Assembly (NCBI RefSeq): GCF_023701485.1
Contig: NZ_JAMQBK010000024.1
Location: 124,001 to 188,000, forward strand
Source: Aporhodopirellula aestuarii
Lineage (GTDB): Bacteria > Planctomycetota > Planctomycetia > Pirellulales > Pirellulaceae
Direction of reading: 5' to 3'
DNA: 64,000 bases
A program made the position numbers and the translations under genes. Below are positions 51,732 to 59,953 of this stretch, one piece after another (the first letter of the stretch is position 1; every line of letters begins with the position of its first letter). The notes under the pieces are model-generated. The model was not told the origin of the DNA, ran no database searches, and saw only the letters and a list, made by a program, of their open reading frames with translations.

Positions 51732-52142
51732 TTAGCTGAGTTCAGCCGATTTTGCTTCCGTTGCACTTGCCGATCCTTTTCCGCAGCAGTCCGCACCGAC
51801 GCTACAGCAGTACGCTCGCTTTGCACAACAGGTTGGTTTCCCTGTTGAACTGGCGATGTCGCTGGTTGCAGCTTTCGATTCAGCGTGCTTCCCACAGCAT
51901 CGTGCGTTTACCGAGCAGCAATAGGCACGCTTGGCACAACAGGTCGGTTGAGAAGTTGGGCCGGCCACTTCGACAGTGGTTGCTGTCGTTTCCGCTTGCT
52001 TGCCACAGCACGCCGCTTGGACGGTGCAGCAGTATGCATGCTTGGCACAACACGTCGGCCGAGCCGATGCGACGGTGTCAACATTGCCAGCGGGGACGAA
52101 GGAAACGGCGAACAGAACAGCAGAGAATACAGTCGCTAACAT
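51732..52142 (-). CDS. Secreted Cys-rich protein with three CCAK-x-AYCC repeats
   Basis: A 136-residue exported protein. The signal peptide (about 1-25) precedes three repeats of PTCCAK-[HR]-AYCC-[TS]-V-x-A-x-CCGK, each with six Cys in three CC pairs, joined by Ala/Thr/Ser linkers. Paired Cys suit Cu(I) thiolate clusters, metallothionein-like in principle. The start at 52142 has GGAG 9 bp upstream; the longer frame to 52283 overlaps the next gene. It is the last gene in the minus-strand run copA, csoR, 52259, this gene. Confidence 0.78.
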   Translation of the reverse strand: MLATVFSAVLFAVSFVPAGNVDTVASARPTCCAKHAYCCTVQAACCGKQAETTATTVEVAGPTSQPTCCAKRAYCCSVNARCCGKHAESKAATSDIASSTGKPTCCAKRAYCCSVGADCCGKGSASATEAKSAELS

Positions 52143-52258
52143 TTTGGAAACTCCAGGATTGATGGCGCGGCCGACATCGACATGCACCGATTGGGAAACA
52201 GAAACATCTTCGTTTTTTGAATTGGGTCTGGCTTCGCAGGTCGAAGCAGAGCCAACCG

Positions 52259-52639
52259 CTAAATCTGAAGACGAACGTGCCAATCAATCAGAGAGTTGGG
52301 ACGGACAAAAGAATCCGGCCGACCAAAGGCGACCGATTCGGTCTTCCAACTGATCCGCGAGAAGTCGCTGCGATCCAAGCCGCGAGGCGACGGATCGTCG
52401 CCAGAAGTTCGCGGCGGCAACCAGACTGTCGTCTCACACGAAGCCATTGCAGGGCATTCGTGCAAAGGATCACTGTCACAGCAGCCGTGCCCGACCGGCT
52501 GCGGCTGGCAGCACGCATGAGGGCAAGGCTTCGCGTCGTGTGATCCTGCCCGAGCGGCCGGCGAGGACGCCAACAGCACCGCGATTACTGCAAAAGCAGC
52601 AAACAATCGAGCGGCAGCGTTGGTGTGACGACGGTTCAT
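52259..52639 (-). CDS. Secreted Cys/His-containing protein of the copper cluster
   Basis: A 126-residue exported protein. The signal peptide is about 1-31 (ending PAARAGS). A Cys/His patch follows (CPHACCQP, GHGCCDSDPLHECPAMASC), with eight Cys between about residues 38 and 68. The C-terminal half lacks Cys and is Arg/Ser/Asp-rich with no known motif. The ATG at 52639 is used rather than the in-frame upstream Met. It lies between csoR and the CCAK-repeat gene, so a periplasmic copper-binding role is inferred. Confidence 0.65.
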   Translation of the reverse strand: MNRRHTNAAARLFAAFAVIAVLLASSPAARAGSHDAKPCPHACCQPQPVGHGCCDSDPLHECPAMASCETTVWLPPRTSGDDPSPRGLDRSDFSRISWKTESVAFGRPDSFVRPNSLIDWHVRLQI

Positions 52640-52739
52640 GGCGGACAGTTCCAAAAGCTTTCAAACGACTCCCACTGAGGGAATCTCTTCTTTGATGCTC
52701 TTTGGATGCACGGCCCCGACGTTTCTTCACGACTTTCTG

Positions 52740-52771
52740 AAAAAAGATGGGGAGTCTGGAAGGTGGGAGCC
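52740..52771 (+). repeat. Dispersed GATGGGGAGT repeat, copy 3
   Basis: AAAAAGATGGGGAGTCTGG and the following GTGGGAGCC match the copy at 32765 (first 15 bases identical). It lies in the gap between csoR and the next minus-strand gene. Confidence 0.6.
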
Positions 52772-52825
52772 TAAACAAGGATGCGTCGCTTCTTCACTGA
52801 CACCTCCGCCACGCCCAGCTTTCCC

Positions 52826-53104
52826 TCACTCGCCGTACTTCCGAAAGACTGTCATCAGCTCTTCGATCTTCTCGTCGCGGTCCTTGGCACTGCCACTCTT
52901 GATCGCCTCGCTGACGCAGGATCGGATGTGCTGCTCCAAGACGATTTGGCCGACTTTGTTAAGTGCTCCCGTCGCGGCGGACAACTGCATCAGGATATCC
53001 ACGCAGTATTCCTCATCCTCGATCATACGACCAACCGCTTCGACTTGTCCGATGACACGTCGAAGTCGGTTGTTGAGCTTCTTTTTCTCGTCGTCGGACA
53101 GCAT
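52826..53104 (-). CDS. csoR: CsoR-family Cu(I)-sensing repressor
   Basis: A 92-residue all-helical repressor of the CsoR/RcnR/FrmR family. The Cu(I)-ligand trio is intact: C34 in EYCVDIL, H59 and C63 in EQHIRSC, the C-H-C pattern that separates CsoR from RcnR and FrmR. The N-terminal LNNRLRRVIGQVEAVGRMIE is the conserved DNA-contact helix. Copper binding is expected to release it from operators. It follows copA by 119 bp. The ATG at 53104 is used; a TTG at 53137 would add 11 residues. Predicted targets are the sites at 38630, 41083 and 55707. Confidence 0.9.
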   Translation of the reverse strand: MLSDDEKKKLNNRLRRVIGQVEAVGRMIEDEEYCVDILMQLSAATGALNKVGQIVLEQHIRSCVSEAIKSGSAKDRDEKIEELMTVFRKYGE

Positions 53105-53223
53105 TCGTGGAGACTTTTGGATAGGCTGGCTTTTCAAGAAGCCAGATTTTAGCGTGATAGGTCGATCGTCGTTAGATGGGTATTGATCGGCTCCTATCGA
53201 GCGAAAGCCCGCTTTGTCACAGG

Positions 53224-55671
53224 CTAGGTGAGTTTAGCGGCACGCAATCTCAACGCATTCGCGATCACCGACACACTGCTGAAACTCATCGCTGCTGCTG
53301 CAATCATGGGACTGAGCAACACGCCGAAGATCGGATACAGCAACCCAGCTGCGACCGGAATTCCCAGGGTGTTGTAGATGAAAGCGAAAAACAAGTTCTG
53401 ACGAATGTTGCTCATCGTTTTGCGACTCAAGTTTGCCGCCGCAGCCACACCGCGAAGATCGCCACGGACGAGCGTGACACCAGCAGACTCAATCGCAACG
53501 CCCGTCCCCGTGCCCATGGCGATGCCAACGTTCGCTTCGGCAAGTGCAGGAGCGTCGTTGATTCCATCGCCACACATCGCAATTGTCTTGCCTTCCTTCT
53601 TCAGCTTGCGAACGAAATCATGCTTTTCCTCGGGCGAAACCCCAGCATGAAATTCGTCGATGCCCAGTTTCGCCGCGACGGCTTTCGCGGTCGGTTCGGC
53701 ATCGCCGGTCAACATCACCACTCTCAACCCCAGTTCATGCAACGTCTTTAGCGCCGCCGGAGTGCTTTGCTTGATCGGGTCAGTGATGGCGAGAATTGCT
53801 GCCAGCTTGTTGTCGATCGCCACGAACACAACCGTCGCACCTTCGGCCTGATGCGATCCCGCTTTGTCTCGCCCCGCATCGACGCCCTCGATGCCTTGTT
53901 CGTCCAACAAGTCAGCCTTGCCAATCAACACATCATGATCATCGACGCGAGCGTGAACGCCACCACCGGTGATACTGTTGAACTCACTCGCCTCCACTAG
54001 CTGCAACTCATCCGCCTTCGCTCGGCGAACGACCGCCTGAGCCAACGGATGCTCGCTCTGTGCTTCGACCGCCGCAGCCAACGTCAACACATCGTTCTCA
54101 TTCCAGTCAGCAAACGTCTCGACACCCGTCACTTCCGGTCGTCCCTGCGTCAGCGTGCCTGTCTTGTCGACGACAATCGTGTCAACCTTCTCCATGACTT
54201 CGAGGACTTCAGCATTCTTGATCAGCACGCCTTCCTTCGCTCCTCGGCCAACACCCACCATCACGGACATCGGCGTCGCCAGCCCCAACGCACACGGGCA
54301 AGCAATGATCAACACCGCAACGGCCGCTACGAACGCATGTGCAAGCTGCGGCTCCGGACCAAACACAGCCCAGCCGATGAACGCGAGAATCGAACAAACG
54401 ATCACCGCTGGCACAAAGTAACGCGCGACCACATCGACCAGTTTTTGAATCGGCGCGCGACTTCGCTGAGCCTCGGCAACCATTTGCACGATGCGGTTCA
54501 GAACCGTGTCACCGCCAACACCGACGGCTTCCATCACGAGCGCACCGGTCTGGTTCAACGTTCCGCCCGTGATTTCGTCACCTTCCACCTTCTTCACCGG
54601 CATCGGCTCGCCCGTCAACATCGACTCGTCGACGCTGCTCGACCCGCTGAGAACTTTCCCATCGACCGGAACTTTCTCGCCAGGACGTACTCGCAGCCGA
54701 TCACCCTTGTGGACTGAATCGAGCGAAACATCTTCCTCGCCATCGTCCGTGATTCGGTGTGCCGTATCGGGAGCAAGCTTCATGAGTTCACGAATCGCTC
54801 CGCCCGTCTGCTGTCGTGCTCGCAATTCCAATACCTGCCCGAGCAACACCAAGGTGATGATCACCGCCGCGGCTTCAAAATAGAGAGGTGGAACACCGTT
54901 CTCGAAGAAGGCTTCTGGGATCACACCGGGAAGCAACACGACGACCAAGCTAAAGAGATACGCCGCCAATGTTCCCACGGCGATCAACGAGAACATGTTC
55001 AAGTTCATCGTGCGAAACGACTTGGCTCCGCGAACCAGCAAGGGCCATCCGCACCAGAACACTACTGGCGTCGCCAGAGCCAACTGCAACCAACCAAACA
55101 CCGTCTGGCTCATCCAATCCGCGACCCGCAATCCGACCATCGGCCCCATCGCGATAACGAGCAATGGCACCGACAACGCAACGCCAACCCAAAAGCGACG
55201 TTTCATGTTGGCGTACTGCTTATCTTCACCCTCGTCATCCAACGAGACGACCTTCGGCTCCAAGTCCATCCCACAAATCGGGCAGTCGCCGGGGCCGACC
55301 TGCTCGATTTCAGGGTGCATAGGGCAGGTGTAGATCGCCGTCGGGTCTGCGGGCGCATCGCTCGCCTTGGTCGATGAGTGACCACTGCAGCACGAAGACG
55401 TGTCCGAGGTTTCCTCGATCTGTACCGCTGCGCCGCCACCGCAACAAGACGAACCGCTTGATGCCTCTTTCTGTGATCGCTTCGCCAGCACCCCCGCAGG
55501 ATCATCTTGGAACTTTTTCAAGCATCCGTCGCTGCAAAAAACGTAGTTCTTGCCACCGAACTCAGCCGATCGTGGACTATCCGCCGAAACGGTCATTCCA
55601 CAAACCGGGTCGATCTGCGTTGACGGATCGGCGACCGGCAAGGACGTCTCGTGTTTCTTATCGTGGTCCAT
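53224..55671 (-). CDS. copA: Copper-exporting P1B-ATPase (CopA-like) with YHS and HMBD N-terminus
   Basis: An 815-residue Cu-type P-type ATPase. Instead of HMA domains the N-terminus has a YHS/TRASH domain (DPVCGMTV ... [12 protein letters not shown], about 22-60), two Cys pairs (SSCCGGG, SSCCSGH) and a heavy-metal-binding domain ([20 protein letters not shown], about 114-133). The core has TGEP, CPC (458-460), DKTGT with D502, [14 protein letters not shown], and the Cu-class residues YN (FAFIYNTLG) and MSFSSVSV in the last helices. It is divergent from the Csp-like gene, with a CsoR-like operator close to its promoter. Confidence 0.93.
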   Translation of the reverse strand: MDHDKKHETSLPVADPSTQIDPVCGMTVSADSPRSAEFGGKNYVFCSDGCLKKFQDDPAGVLAKRSQKEASSGSSCCGGGAAVQIEETSDTSSCCSGHSSTKASDAPADPTAIYTCPMHPEIEQVGPGDCPICGMDLEPKVVSLDDEGEDKQYANMKRRFWVGVALSVPLLVIAMGPMVGLRVADWMSQTVFGWLQLALATPVVFWCGWPLLVRGAKSFRTMNLNMFSLIAVGTLAAYLFSLVVVLLPGVIPEAFFENGVPPLYFEAAAVIITLVLLGQVLELRARQQTGGAIRELMKLAPDTAHRITDDGEEDVSLDSVHKGDRLRVRPGEKVPVDGKVLSGSSSVDESMLTGEPMPVKKVEGDEITGGTLNQTGALVMEAVGVGGDTVLNRIVQMVAEAQRSRAPIQKLVDVVARYFVPAVIVCSILAFIGWAVFGPEPQLAHAFVAAVAVLIIACPCALGLATPMSVMVGVGRGAKEGVLIKNAEVLEVMEKVDTIVVDKTGTLTQGRPEVTGVETFADWNENDVLTLAAAVEAQSEHPLAQAVVRRAKADELQLVEASEFNSITGGGVHARVDDHDVLIGKADLLDEQGIEGVDAGRDKAGSHQAEGATVVFVAIDNKLAAILAITDPIKQSTPAALKTLHELGLRVVMLTGDAEPTAKAVAAKLGIDEFHAGVSPEEKHDFVRKLKKEGKTIAMCGDGINDAPALAEANVGIAMGTGTGVAIESAGVTLVRGDLRGVAAAANLSRKTMSNIRQNLFFAFIYNTLGIPVAAGLLYPIFGVLLSPMIAAAAMSFSSVSVIANALRLRAAKLT

Positions 55672-55706
55672 GATTTCTCCTGGCTGTCAAAAAGTCATTC
55701 TCCAAT

Positions 55707-55723
55707 ATACCCCGTAGTGGTAT
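55707..55723. promoter_or_regulatory. CsoR-like operator between copA and the Csp-like gene
   Basis: ATACCCCGTAGTGGTAT is a pseudo-palindrome with arms ATACC/GGTAT and the 15-bp core spacing of a CsoR site. On the copA strand it overlaps a TATATT hexamer, so binding could block a -10 element. Confidence 0.6.
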
Positions 55724-55737
55724 GCAAGTTGCATACC
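55719..55737. promoter_or_regulatory. Perfect 19-bp palindrome beside the CsoR site
   Basis: GGTATGCAA-G-TTGCATACC is a perfect 9-bp inverted repeat with a 1-nt centre. It overlaps the last 5 bp of the CsoR-like site in the copA/Csp divergent region, and it does not match the CueR consensus. It is probably a second operator. Confidence 0.5.
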
Positions 55738-55788
55738 GCTAATGCAGCGGCAACGGGGCCGCAACAACAATTTCTAAAGGAGAAACGA

Positions 55789-56121
55789 ATGAGTACCGCA
55801 ACCGCATCCATGAAAGAGTGCATCGAAAACTGCCAAGAGTGCCAAACGACCTGTGCTGACATGCTGACCAGTCATTGCCTGTCCGAAGGCGGCAACCACG
55901 TCGAGCAAACGCACGTCAAGCTGATGCTCGACTGCATCGCGGCCTGTGCTGCCTGCGTCGACTTCATGAGCCGCAATAGCGATCACCATGCGCACTACTG
56001 CAAAGCTTGCGCAGCGATTTGCAAGGCCTGCGCCGACAGCTGTGAGAAGGTCGGTAACATGGACAATTGCGTCGAATGCTGCCGCAAGTGCCACGAAAGC
56101 TGTTCGTCGATGGCATCGTAG
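55789..56121 (+). CDS. DUF326 / Csp-like four-helix copper-storage protein
   Basis: A 110-residue Cys-rich helical protein (18 Cys) with the spaced pattern C-x3-C-x2-C along each helix (MKECIENCQECQTTC, MLDCIAACAACVDF, CKACAAICKACADSCEKV, CVECCRKCHESC). This is the plan of the four-helix-bundle copper-storage family, whose tetramers hold many Cu(I) ions inside the bundle. No signal peptide is seen, so it should be cytosolic like Csp3. AAAGGAG lies 7 bp before the ATG. It is divergent from copA, and a terminator follows the stop. Confidence 0.9.
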   Translation: MSTATASMKECIENCQECQTTCADMLTSHCLSEGGNHVEQTHVKLMLDCIAACAACVDFMSRNSDHHAHYCKACAAICKACADSCEKVGNMDNCVECCRKCHESCSSMAS

Positions 56122-56147
56122 CACCAGCCGAAATCCCAAAACGCAAA

Positions 56148-56190
56148 AACGCCGACGCCCCGATGTGGGACGCCGGCGTTTTGTTTATTG
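56148..56190 (+). terminator. Intrinsic terminator after the Csp-like gene
   Basis: AACGCCGACGCCCC (56148-56161) pairs with GGGACGCCGGCGTT (56167-56180), 14 bp with two mismatches and a 5-nt loop. TTGTTTATTG follows. Confidence 0.85.
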
Positions 56191-56233
56191 CCTTGGTAGA
56201 GTAACGCTATTCGTTTTCGTCAACGGTCGGCGG

Positions 56234-56689
56234 TCACTCGTCGAGGATGCCTGGATAGCTCGGCCAATCGTCGCCCCAGTCTCCGGGATGAACGACGGGA
56301 TAATCGGGCATTCCGGGATAGGCTTCGCCAGGGTGGCCCGGCGGAAGATTGTCGGGCGCAGAGTAGCCGGGCGGAACGTGATAGGGATGATCCGGCGGCA
56401 GTCGCGGCCAGACGTGAATCGGCGGCGGTGACTCGATCACGACGGGTTCTTCAGGTGGCGGCGGCCAAGGGTAATCATCAGGCCACCAAGGCGGACGCGG
56501 GCCGGGATCGGGAGTGCCTGGCGGATAGTCGTCGGGCCACACTGGCGGAGGCGGCAACGGCGGCGGAGTGAGAATGATTGGACCGTCGTCGTCTTCTTCG
56601 GGATCGTAGGGCGGTTCGCTGCCGGGCGGATCAAACGGCGGGACAAAGGGATACGGCGGCATCTCGGGATAGCCGGAAGGATACGTCAT
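56234..56689 (-). CDS. Pro-rich low-complexity protein
   Basis: A 151-residue protein dominated by Pro, Asp, Tyr, Gly and Trp (for example PPPLPPPPVWPDDYPPG and PPWWPDDYPWPPPPEEP), with no signal peptide and no catalytic motif. Its ATG at 56689 overlaps the stop of the radical SAM gene (ATGA), so I use this start instead of the longer frame to 56758. As the last gene of the operon running from 63993 it may be a small structural or substrate protein. Unusual composition makes any family guess unsafe. Confidence 0.6.
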   Translation of the reverse strand: MTYPSGYPEMPPYPFVPPFDPPGSEPPYDPEEDDDGPIILTPPPLPPPPVWPDDYPPGTPDPGPRPPWWPDDYPWPPPPEEPVVIESPPPIHVWPRLPPDHPYHVPPGYSAPDNLPPGHPGEAYPGMPDYPVVHPGDWGDDWPSYPGILDE

Positions 56690-57495
56690 TGCAGGGCACT
56701 CCGTTGCAGAGGATTGGGATGGGAGAACGCGGTGCGTTTGCTGGGGCACAAGCCGCACTGCGGAATGGATTTGGTTTCGATGAAGGCTTGCAGTTCTTCA
56801 TCCGTGGCGTCTTGTGAACACGCTTGGTAGTCGCGGAAGATTTGCCACTGTGGCAAATCTTGCAGTCGCAGTTTGAATTCGAGCTTGGCGAAATAGGCCA
56901 ATGCGGGGCATTTCCAAAGTTTGCCTTCGTAAAGCTGCGTGCAGGTTTTCTGCATACAGACTTTGAATGCGGCGTCGGGCTGGGAGTTGAACGGCATTGG
57001 TTTGCCATTCGCCACCTTGTATTGACGCATCCAACCGCGGTGCGATTGTCGAATCTTGATGCGAATGCCGGGAAACTGTTCTCGCCAGCGCCAAACGAGG
57101 TGTTTCACTTCGCGTAATCGTTTGACGTATTCGTTGTGCGTTCCGTGCTGGCTGACTTCGAGTCGACAATTCGTATCGACGAGTACTTTTGGAAGTTCGG
57201 GATACCGATGTAGGAAGAATCCGTTGGTGACGAGCATCAAGTCGCTGTCCCAATGCTGCCTAGCAAGTTTAATGTGTCCCAGAATCGCTGGGTTCAGCAG
57301 TGGCTCGCCACCAAGCAACGCGAACCGAGCCGGCTTCAGACGATGCGACCATTTCTGGTAGTCGAAATCGGCTTGTTCGATCGTGGGCATCGCGCCGGGC
57401 AAATGATGGTCGCTGTAGTGGCTGCATTGCTGGCAAGACAGATTGCAACCGTGGGCCACGTGATACTCAAGTGCCGGCAAGTTGTGGCGTTGCAT
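56686..57495 (-). CDS. Radical SAM protein
   Basis: A 269-residue radical S-adenosylmethionine enzyme. The [4Fe-4S]-binding CxxxCxxC is HGCNLSCQQCSHYS (C17, C21, C24), followed by a GGEPLLN motif typical for SAM binding. The C-terminal part has further Cys (VCMQKTCTQLYEGKLWKCPA and QCGLCPS), which suggests a twitch/SPASM-like auxiliary cluster. AAGGAGG 7 bp before the ATG at 57495 fixes the start. Substrate unknown; peptide or sugar modification is possible given the glycosyltransferase neighbours. Confidence 0.88.
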   Translation of the reverse strand: MQRHNLPALEYHVAHGCNLSCQQCSHYSDHHLPGAMPTIEQADFDYQKWSHRLKPARFALLGGEPLLNPAILGHIKLARQHWDSDLMLVTNGFFLHRYPELPKVLVDTNCRLEVSQHGTHNEYVKRLREVKHLVWRWREQFPGIRIKIRQSHRGWMRQYKVANGKPMPFNSQPDAAFKVCMQKTCTQLYEGKLWKCPALAYFAKLEFKLRLQDLPQWQIFRDYQACSQDATDEELQAFIETKSIPQCGLCPSKRTAFSHPNPLQRSALQ

Positions 57496-58492
57496 TGGCG
57501 TCCTCCTTAACGCGAATTCGGAATCGTCGAGCGTTGACGCCAAGCTGCAACAGAAAGCGGGTTAGCACCAAATGTGACGAACCGGTCTCGGTGTGACTGA
57601 GCATTCGTCGATCCAATTGGTGTGGTTCGTCTGACCATTGGCCTGTGACAATCAAATCTGGATAGATGGCCAGCAGGTTCGCGGCGAGTTGTGGAGTGAA
57701 GATCGGCCCGATGTCATATTCAGCCGGTGGATCATTTCCCCATCGTTGAATCAGCTCTTGCGTTTCAGCATTGCCAGGAAATGGCATCTCCGGTGGATCC
57801 CGCCGTTGCCACCGACAGTCATCAATGTGAGCCTTTGATCGCCCAACAAAATGGTAGACGTAAGATTGCATGACCGGATTGATGGCCCAGGCGGGCGAAT
57901 AGACCATGCTGACGTTGAAATCGGGCGGCAAGAATTTGATGTAGCCCGGATGGTCATTAAACAGCTGATTGACGATCAACGACTCGTCGGTGGCCTGATC
58001 GCTGGCACCCCACGTCGGAATCAAATGCCGAATGATGCGAGCAAACATTGGCCCATACATTTCTGAGCCATACAGATAGAGTCCGCCATTGGGATGCAGC
58101 CAAGTCGGTGCCGGCCGCACACTGCATCGCTTCGCCCAAATCTCTTGTGCCCGCTGCTGCCAACCTCCATTGTCGATGCGATTACTGGCTGACTGACGCT
58201 CGGCAACCATTCCGAACTGCAGTGGCGTCAGCAAATCAAACGGCGAAGGGCAGTCCGATCGAATCAGCATGTCGTTGTCGAGTTGCAGCACGTGCGCCGG
58301 CCCGACCTTTGAATGCACGTGATCGCAGACAAACATCTTCTGCCAGAATGGATGCACCGGTTGAAGGTGCTCGTCAATCCAAAGCAACTCCGCATCCCAT
58401 CGTTTCGCGGCAGCCTCAAAGCTTTCACGCACGTTCTGCGATGCACGCCGTGGTGGCAAGTCGAGGACCGCGATCACTCGTTTCATTTCCAT
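57467..58492 (-). CDS. Glycosyltransferase-like protein with DxD motif
   Basis: A 341-residue protein without signal peptide. It opens MKRVIAVLDLP, and VLQLDNDMLIRSD (about 68-80) resembles the DxD nucleotide-sugar site of GT-A-fold enzymes. HPNGGLYLYGSEM (about 133-145) is like the substrate loop of GT8-type enzymes. The last 60 residues are less ordered. GGAG 8 bp before the ATG supports this start. It overlaps the upstream glycosyltransferase by 10 bp and the radical SAM gene by 29 bp. Donor and acceptor are unknown. Confidence 0.65.
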   Translation of the reverse strand: MEMKRVIAVLDLPPRRASQNVRESFEAAAKRWDAELLWIDEHLQPVHPFWQKMFVCDHVHSKVGPAHVLQLDNDMLIRSDCPSPFDLLTPLQFGMVAERQSASNRIDNGGWQQRAQEIWAKRCSVRPAPTWLHPNGGLYLYGSEMYGPMFARIIRHLIPTWGASDQATDESLIVNQLFNDHPGYIKFLPPDFNVSMVYSPAWAINPVMQSYVYHFVGRSKAHIDDCRWQRRDPPEMPFPGNAETQELIQRWGNDPPAEYDIGPIFTPQLAANLLAIYPDLIVTGQWSDEPHQLDRRMLSHTETGSSHLVLTRFLLQLGVNARRFRIRVKEDANATPQLAGT

Positions 58493-59196
58493 ATAACTTT
58501 CTCCAGTCCGTGTTTGTCCAAGCCAGCTTTTAGGAATTCCGGCCGCCGACGCTGATAGCCGGGTGGGTCAACGTGCTCATGTTTGAATGAGTGATTCAGA
58601 TCGACCGCGACGTTCATTCCGGCGATTCTTGCTCGCCAGAAGAAGTCCCAGTGCTCTTCGACTTTGAGCGTTTCGTCCCAGCGGATCGCTTGCAGGATGT
58701 CGCGATAGGCAACAAAGCAGTTGCCGACGTAATGGCACCAGCGAATCGAACGCCGCTGCCGGTAGCTTCCGAAGGCGATCCGCAGCGTTCTGCCATCGAC
58801 ACGCAACATGCGAGGACGTTCCTCGTTGTTGCTAAGCGCCGCAAGCAAATCGAGGTCGTGATGTTTGTTGAGCGTCCCGATCAACTCAGGAAGACGCGTT
58901 TGATTCGTCACGAGATGATCGTCATCGGCGAAGATGACGATCGGTGTGTCGCCAGAATCAAGCAGTCTGTTGCGACCAGCGGAGAGACCAATGTCGTACT
59001 CGGTCTCAATCAGTCGATCGACCATCGCGGCTTCGTCTGGACAAACGGCCGAGAATCGCAGTTCCGGTTTGCCGTCATCGAGGACGTGGATTAGCGGACG
59101 CTTGTCGCCATAGTGGTCGTGGATGCTGCGAACGAGTGCGGCACAGCAATTCGGGCGATGGATCGTCTTAATGCAGAAAGTGGCTTGATTACGCAC
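58483..59196 (-). CDS. GT2-like glycosyltransferase, copy B
   Basis: A 237-residue GT-A-fold protein. FCIKTIHRPNCCAALVRSI forms the first strand-helix unit, VLDDGKPELRFSA the second, and IVIFADDDHLVT carries the acidic DxD-like metal site. RWCHYVGNCFVA and LKVEEHWDFFWRA follow. I start it at GTG 59196 because AGGAGG is upstream, the TAA of copy A is overlapped (GTGCGTAA), and its conserved domain begins there; the open frame to 59307 runs into copy A. It is homologous to copy A at 59189, so the pair arose by duplication. Confidence 0.78.
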   Translation of the reverse strand: MRNQATFCIKTIHRPNCCAALVRSIHDHYGDKRPLIHVLDDGKPELRFSAVCPDEAAMVDRLIETEYDIGLSAGRNRLLDSGDTPIVIFADDDHLVTNQTRLPELIGTLNKHHDLDLLAALSNNEERPRMLRVDGRTLRIAFGSYRQRRSIRWCHYVGNCFVAYRDILQAIRWDETLKVEEHWDFFWRARIAGMNVAVDLNHSFKHEHVDPPGYQRRRPEFLKAGLDKHGLEKVIWK

Positions 59197-59953
59197 GGAC
59201 GATTTGACCTCCTGGATAACGCATCGAATGGAAACCGTGTTTACGAAGTCCCATCGCACGGAACTTCGATCGCCCACGCAGATCGCGGTATCCAGTGCCG
59301 GCAACATGGGCGTGGACGACGGAACAATCGGTCGCGACCGCGATTTGCAGATTGGCGAGGTGACTTGCGCGGTAGAAGAACTCCCAATGCTCGTAGGTTT
59401 TCAGGGCTTCGTCCCAGCGGAGTTTTGCGATCGTTTCCTTGCGAGCGAGGAATGCGTTGCTGACCATGTCGCACCAGGCAACAGTGCCAACACGTTTCTT
59501 TTCACCGCGATGCATCCAGATGCGTTTGCCGTTCATCAGCGGCGAAAGCATCGTCGGTCGACCGCCTCCTCCTTGCCGGACGGCGAGAATGTCGAGTTCG
59601 TGCGCCGTGAAGTACTCGCAAACGCGGTCGATGTGCAAATCCGCGGTGATAACGTGATCGTCGTCGAGCAGAAAGATGTGCTCGGTCTGCGCCGCGTCGA
59701 TCGCTGCGTTGCGTCCAACGCCAACGCCCACATCGTGCCGGTCTAGATTGATGACGGTGCAGTGCTTGGCGGACTCGGGATACTTCGCACTGAAGCGAAG
59801 TTCCGGCCGACCGTCGTCGACAACAACAATGGCTGGGTCGGCGATGTGTTCGCGCAGCGACTGGACCAACCGATGGCAGGACCACGGGCGGTGGATCGTC
59901 TTGATGCAGAACGTGATGTCTGCGGTTGAAATTCTTTTCGCCATGTCGCTCAC
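59189..59953 (-). CDS. GT2-like glycosyltransferase, copy A
   Basis: A 254-residue GT-A-fold glycosyltransferase-like protein. TFCIKTIHRPWSCHRLVQSL, VVDDGRPELRFSA, DVGVGVGRNAAID and IFLLDDDHVIT (nucleotide-sugar/metal site) are visible, then AWCDMVSNAFLA and LKTYEHWEFFYRA as the acceptor side. GTG at 59953 overlaps the stop of the GT25-sulfotransferase gene (GTGA); ATG at 59944 is an alternative. It is cytoplasmic by sequence. Confidence 0.82.
   Translation of the reverse strand: MSDMAKRISTADITFCIKTIHRPWSCHRLVQSLREHIADPAIVVVDDGRPELRFSAKYPESAKHCTVINLDRHDVGVGVGRNAAIDAAQTEHIFLLDDDHVITADLHIDRVCEYFTAHELDILAVRQGGGGRPTMLSPLMNGKRIWMHRGEKKRVGTVAWCDMVSNAFLARKETIAKLRWDEALKTYEHWEFFYRASHLANLQIAVATDCSVVHAHVAGTGYRDLRGRSKFRAMGLRKHGFHSMRYPGGQIVRA

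Noticed and set aside
55707-55737. CueR/MerR-type operator
   Set aside because: The arms and spacing do not match the CCTTCC-N7-GGAAGG form, and no MerR-family gene is in the window; the CsoR form fits better.
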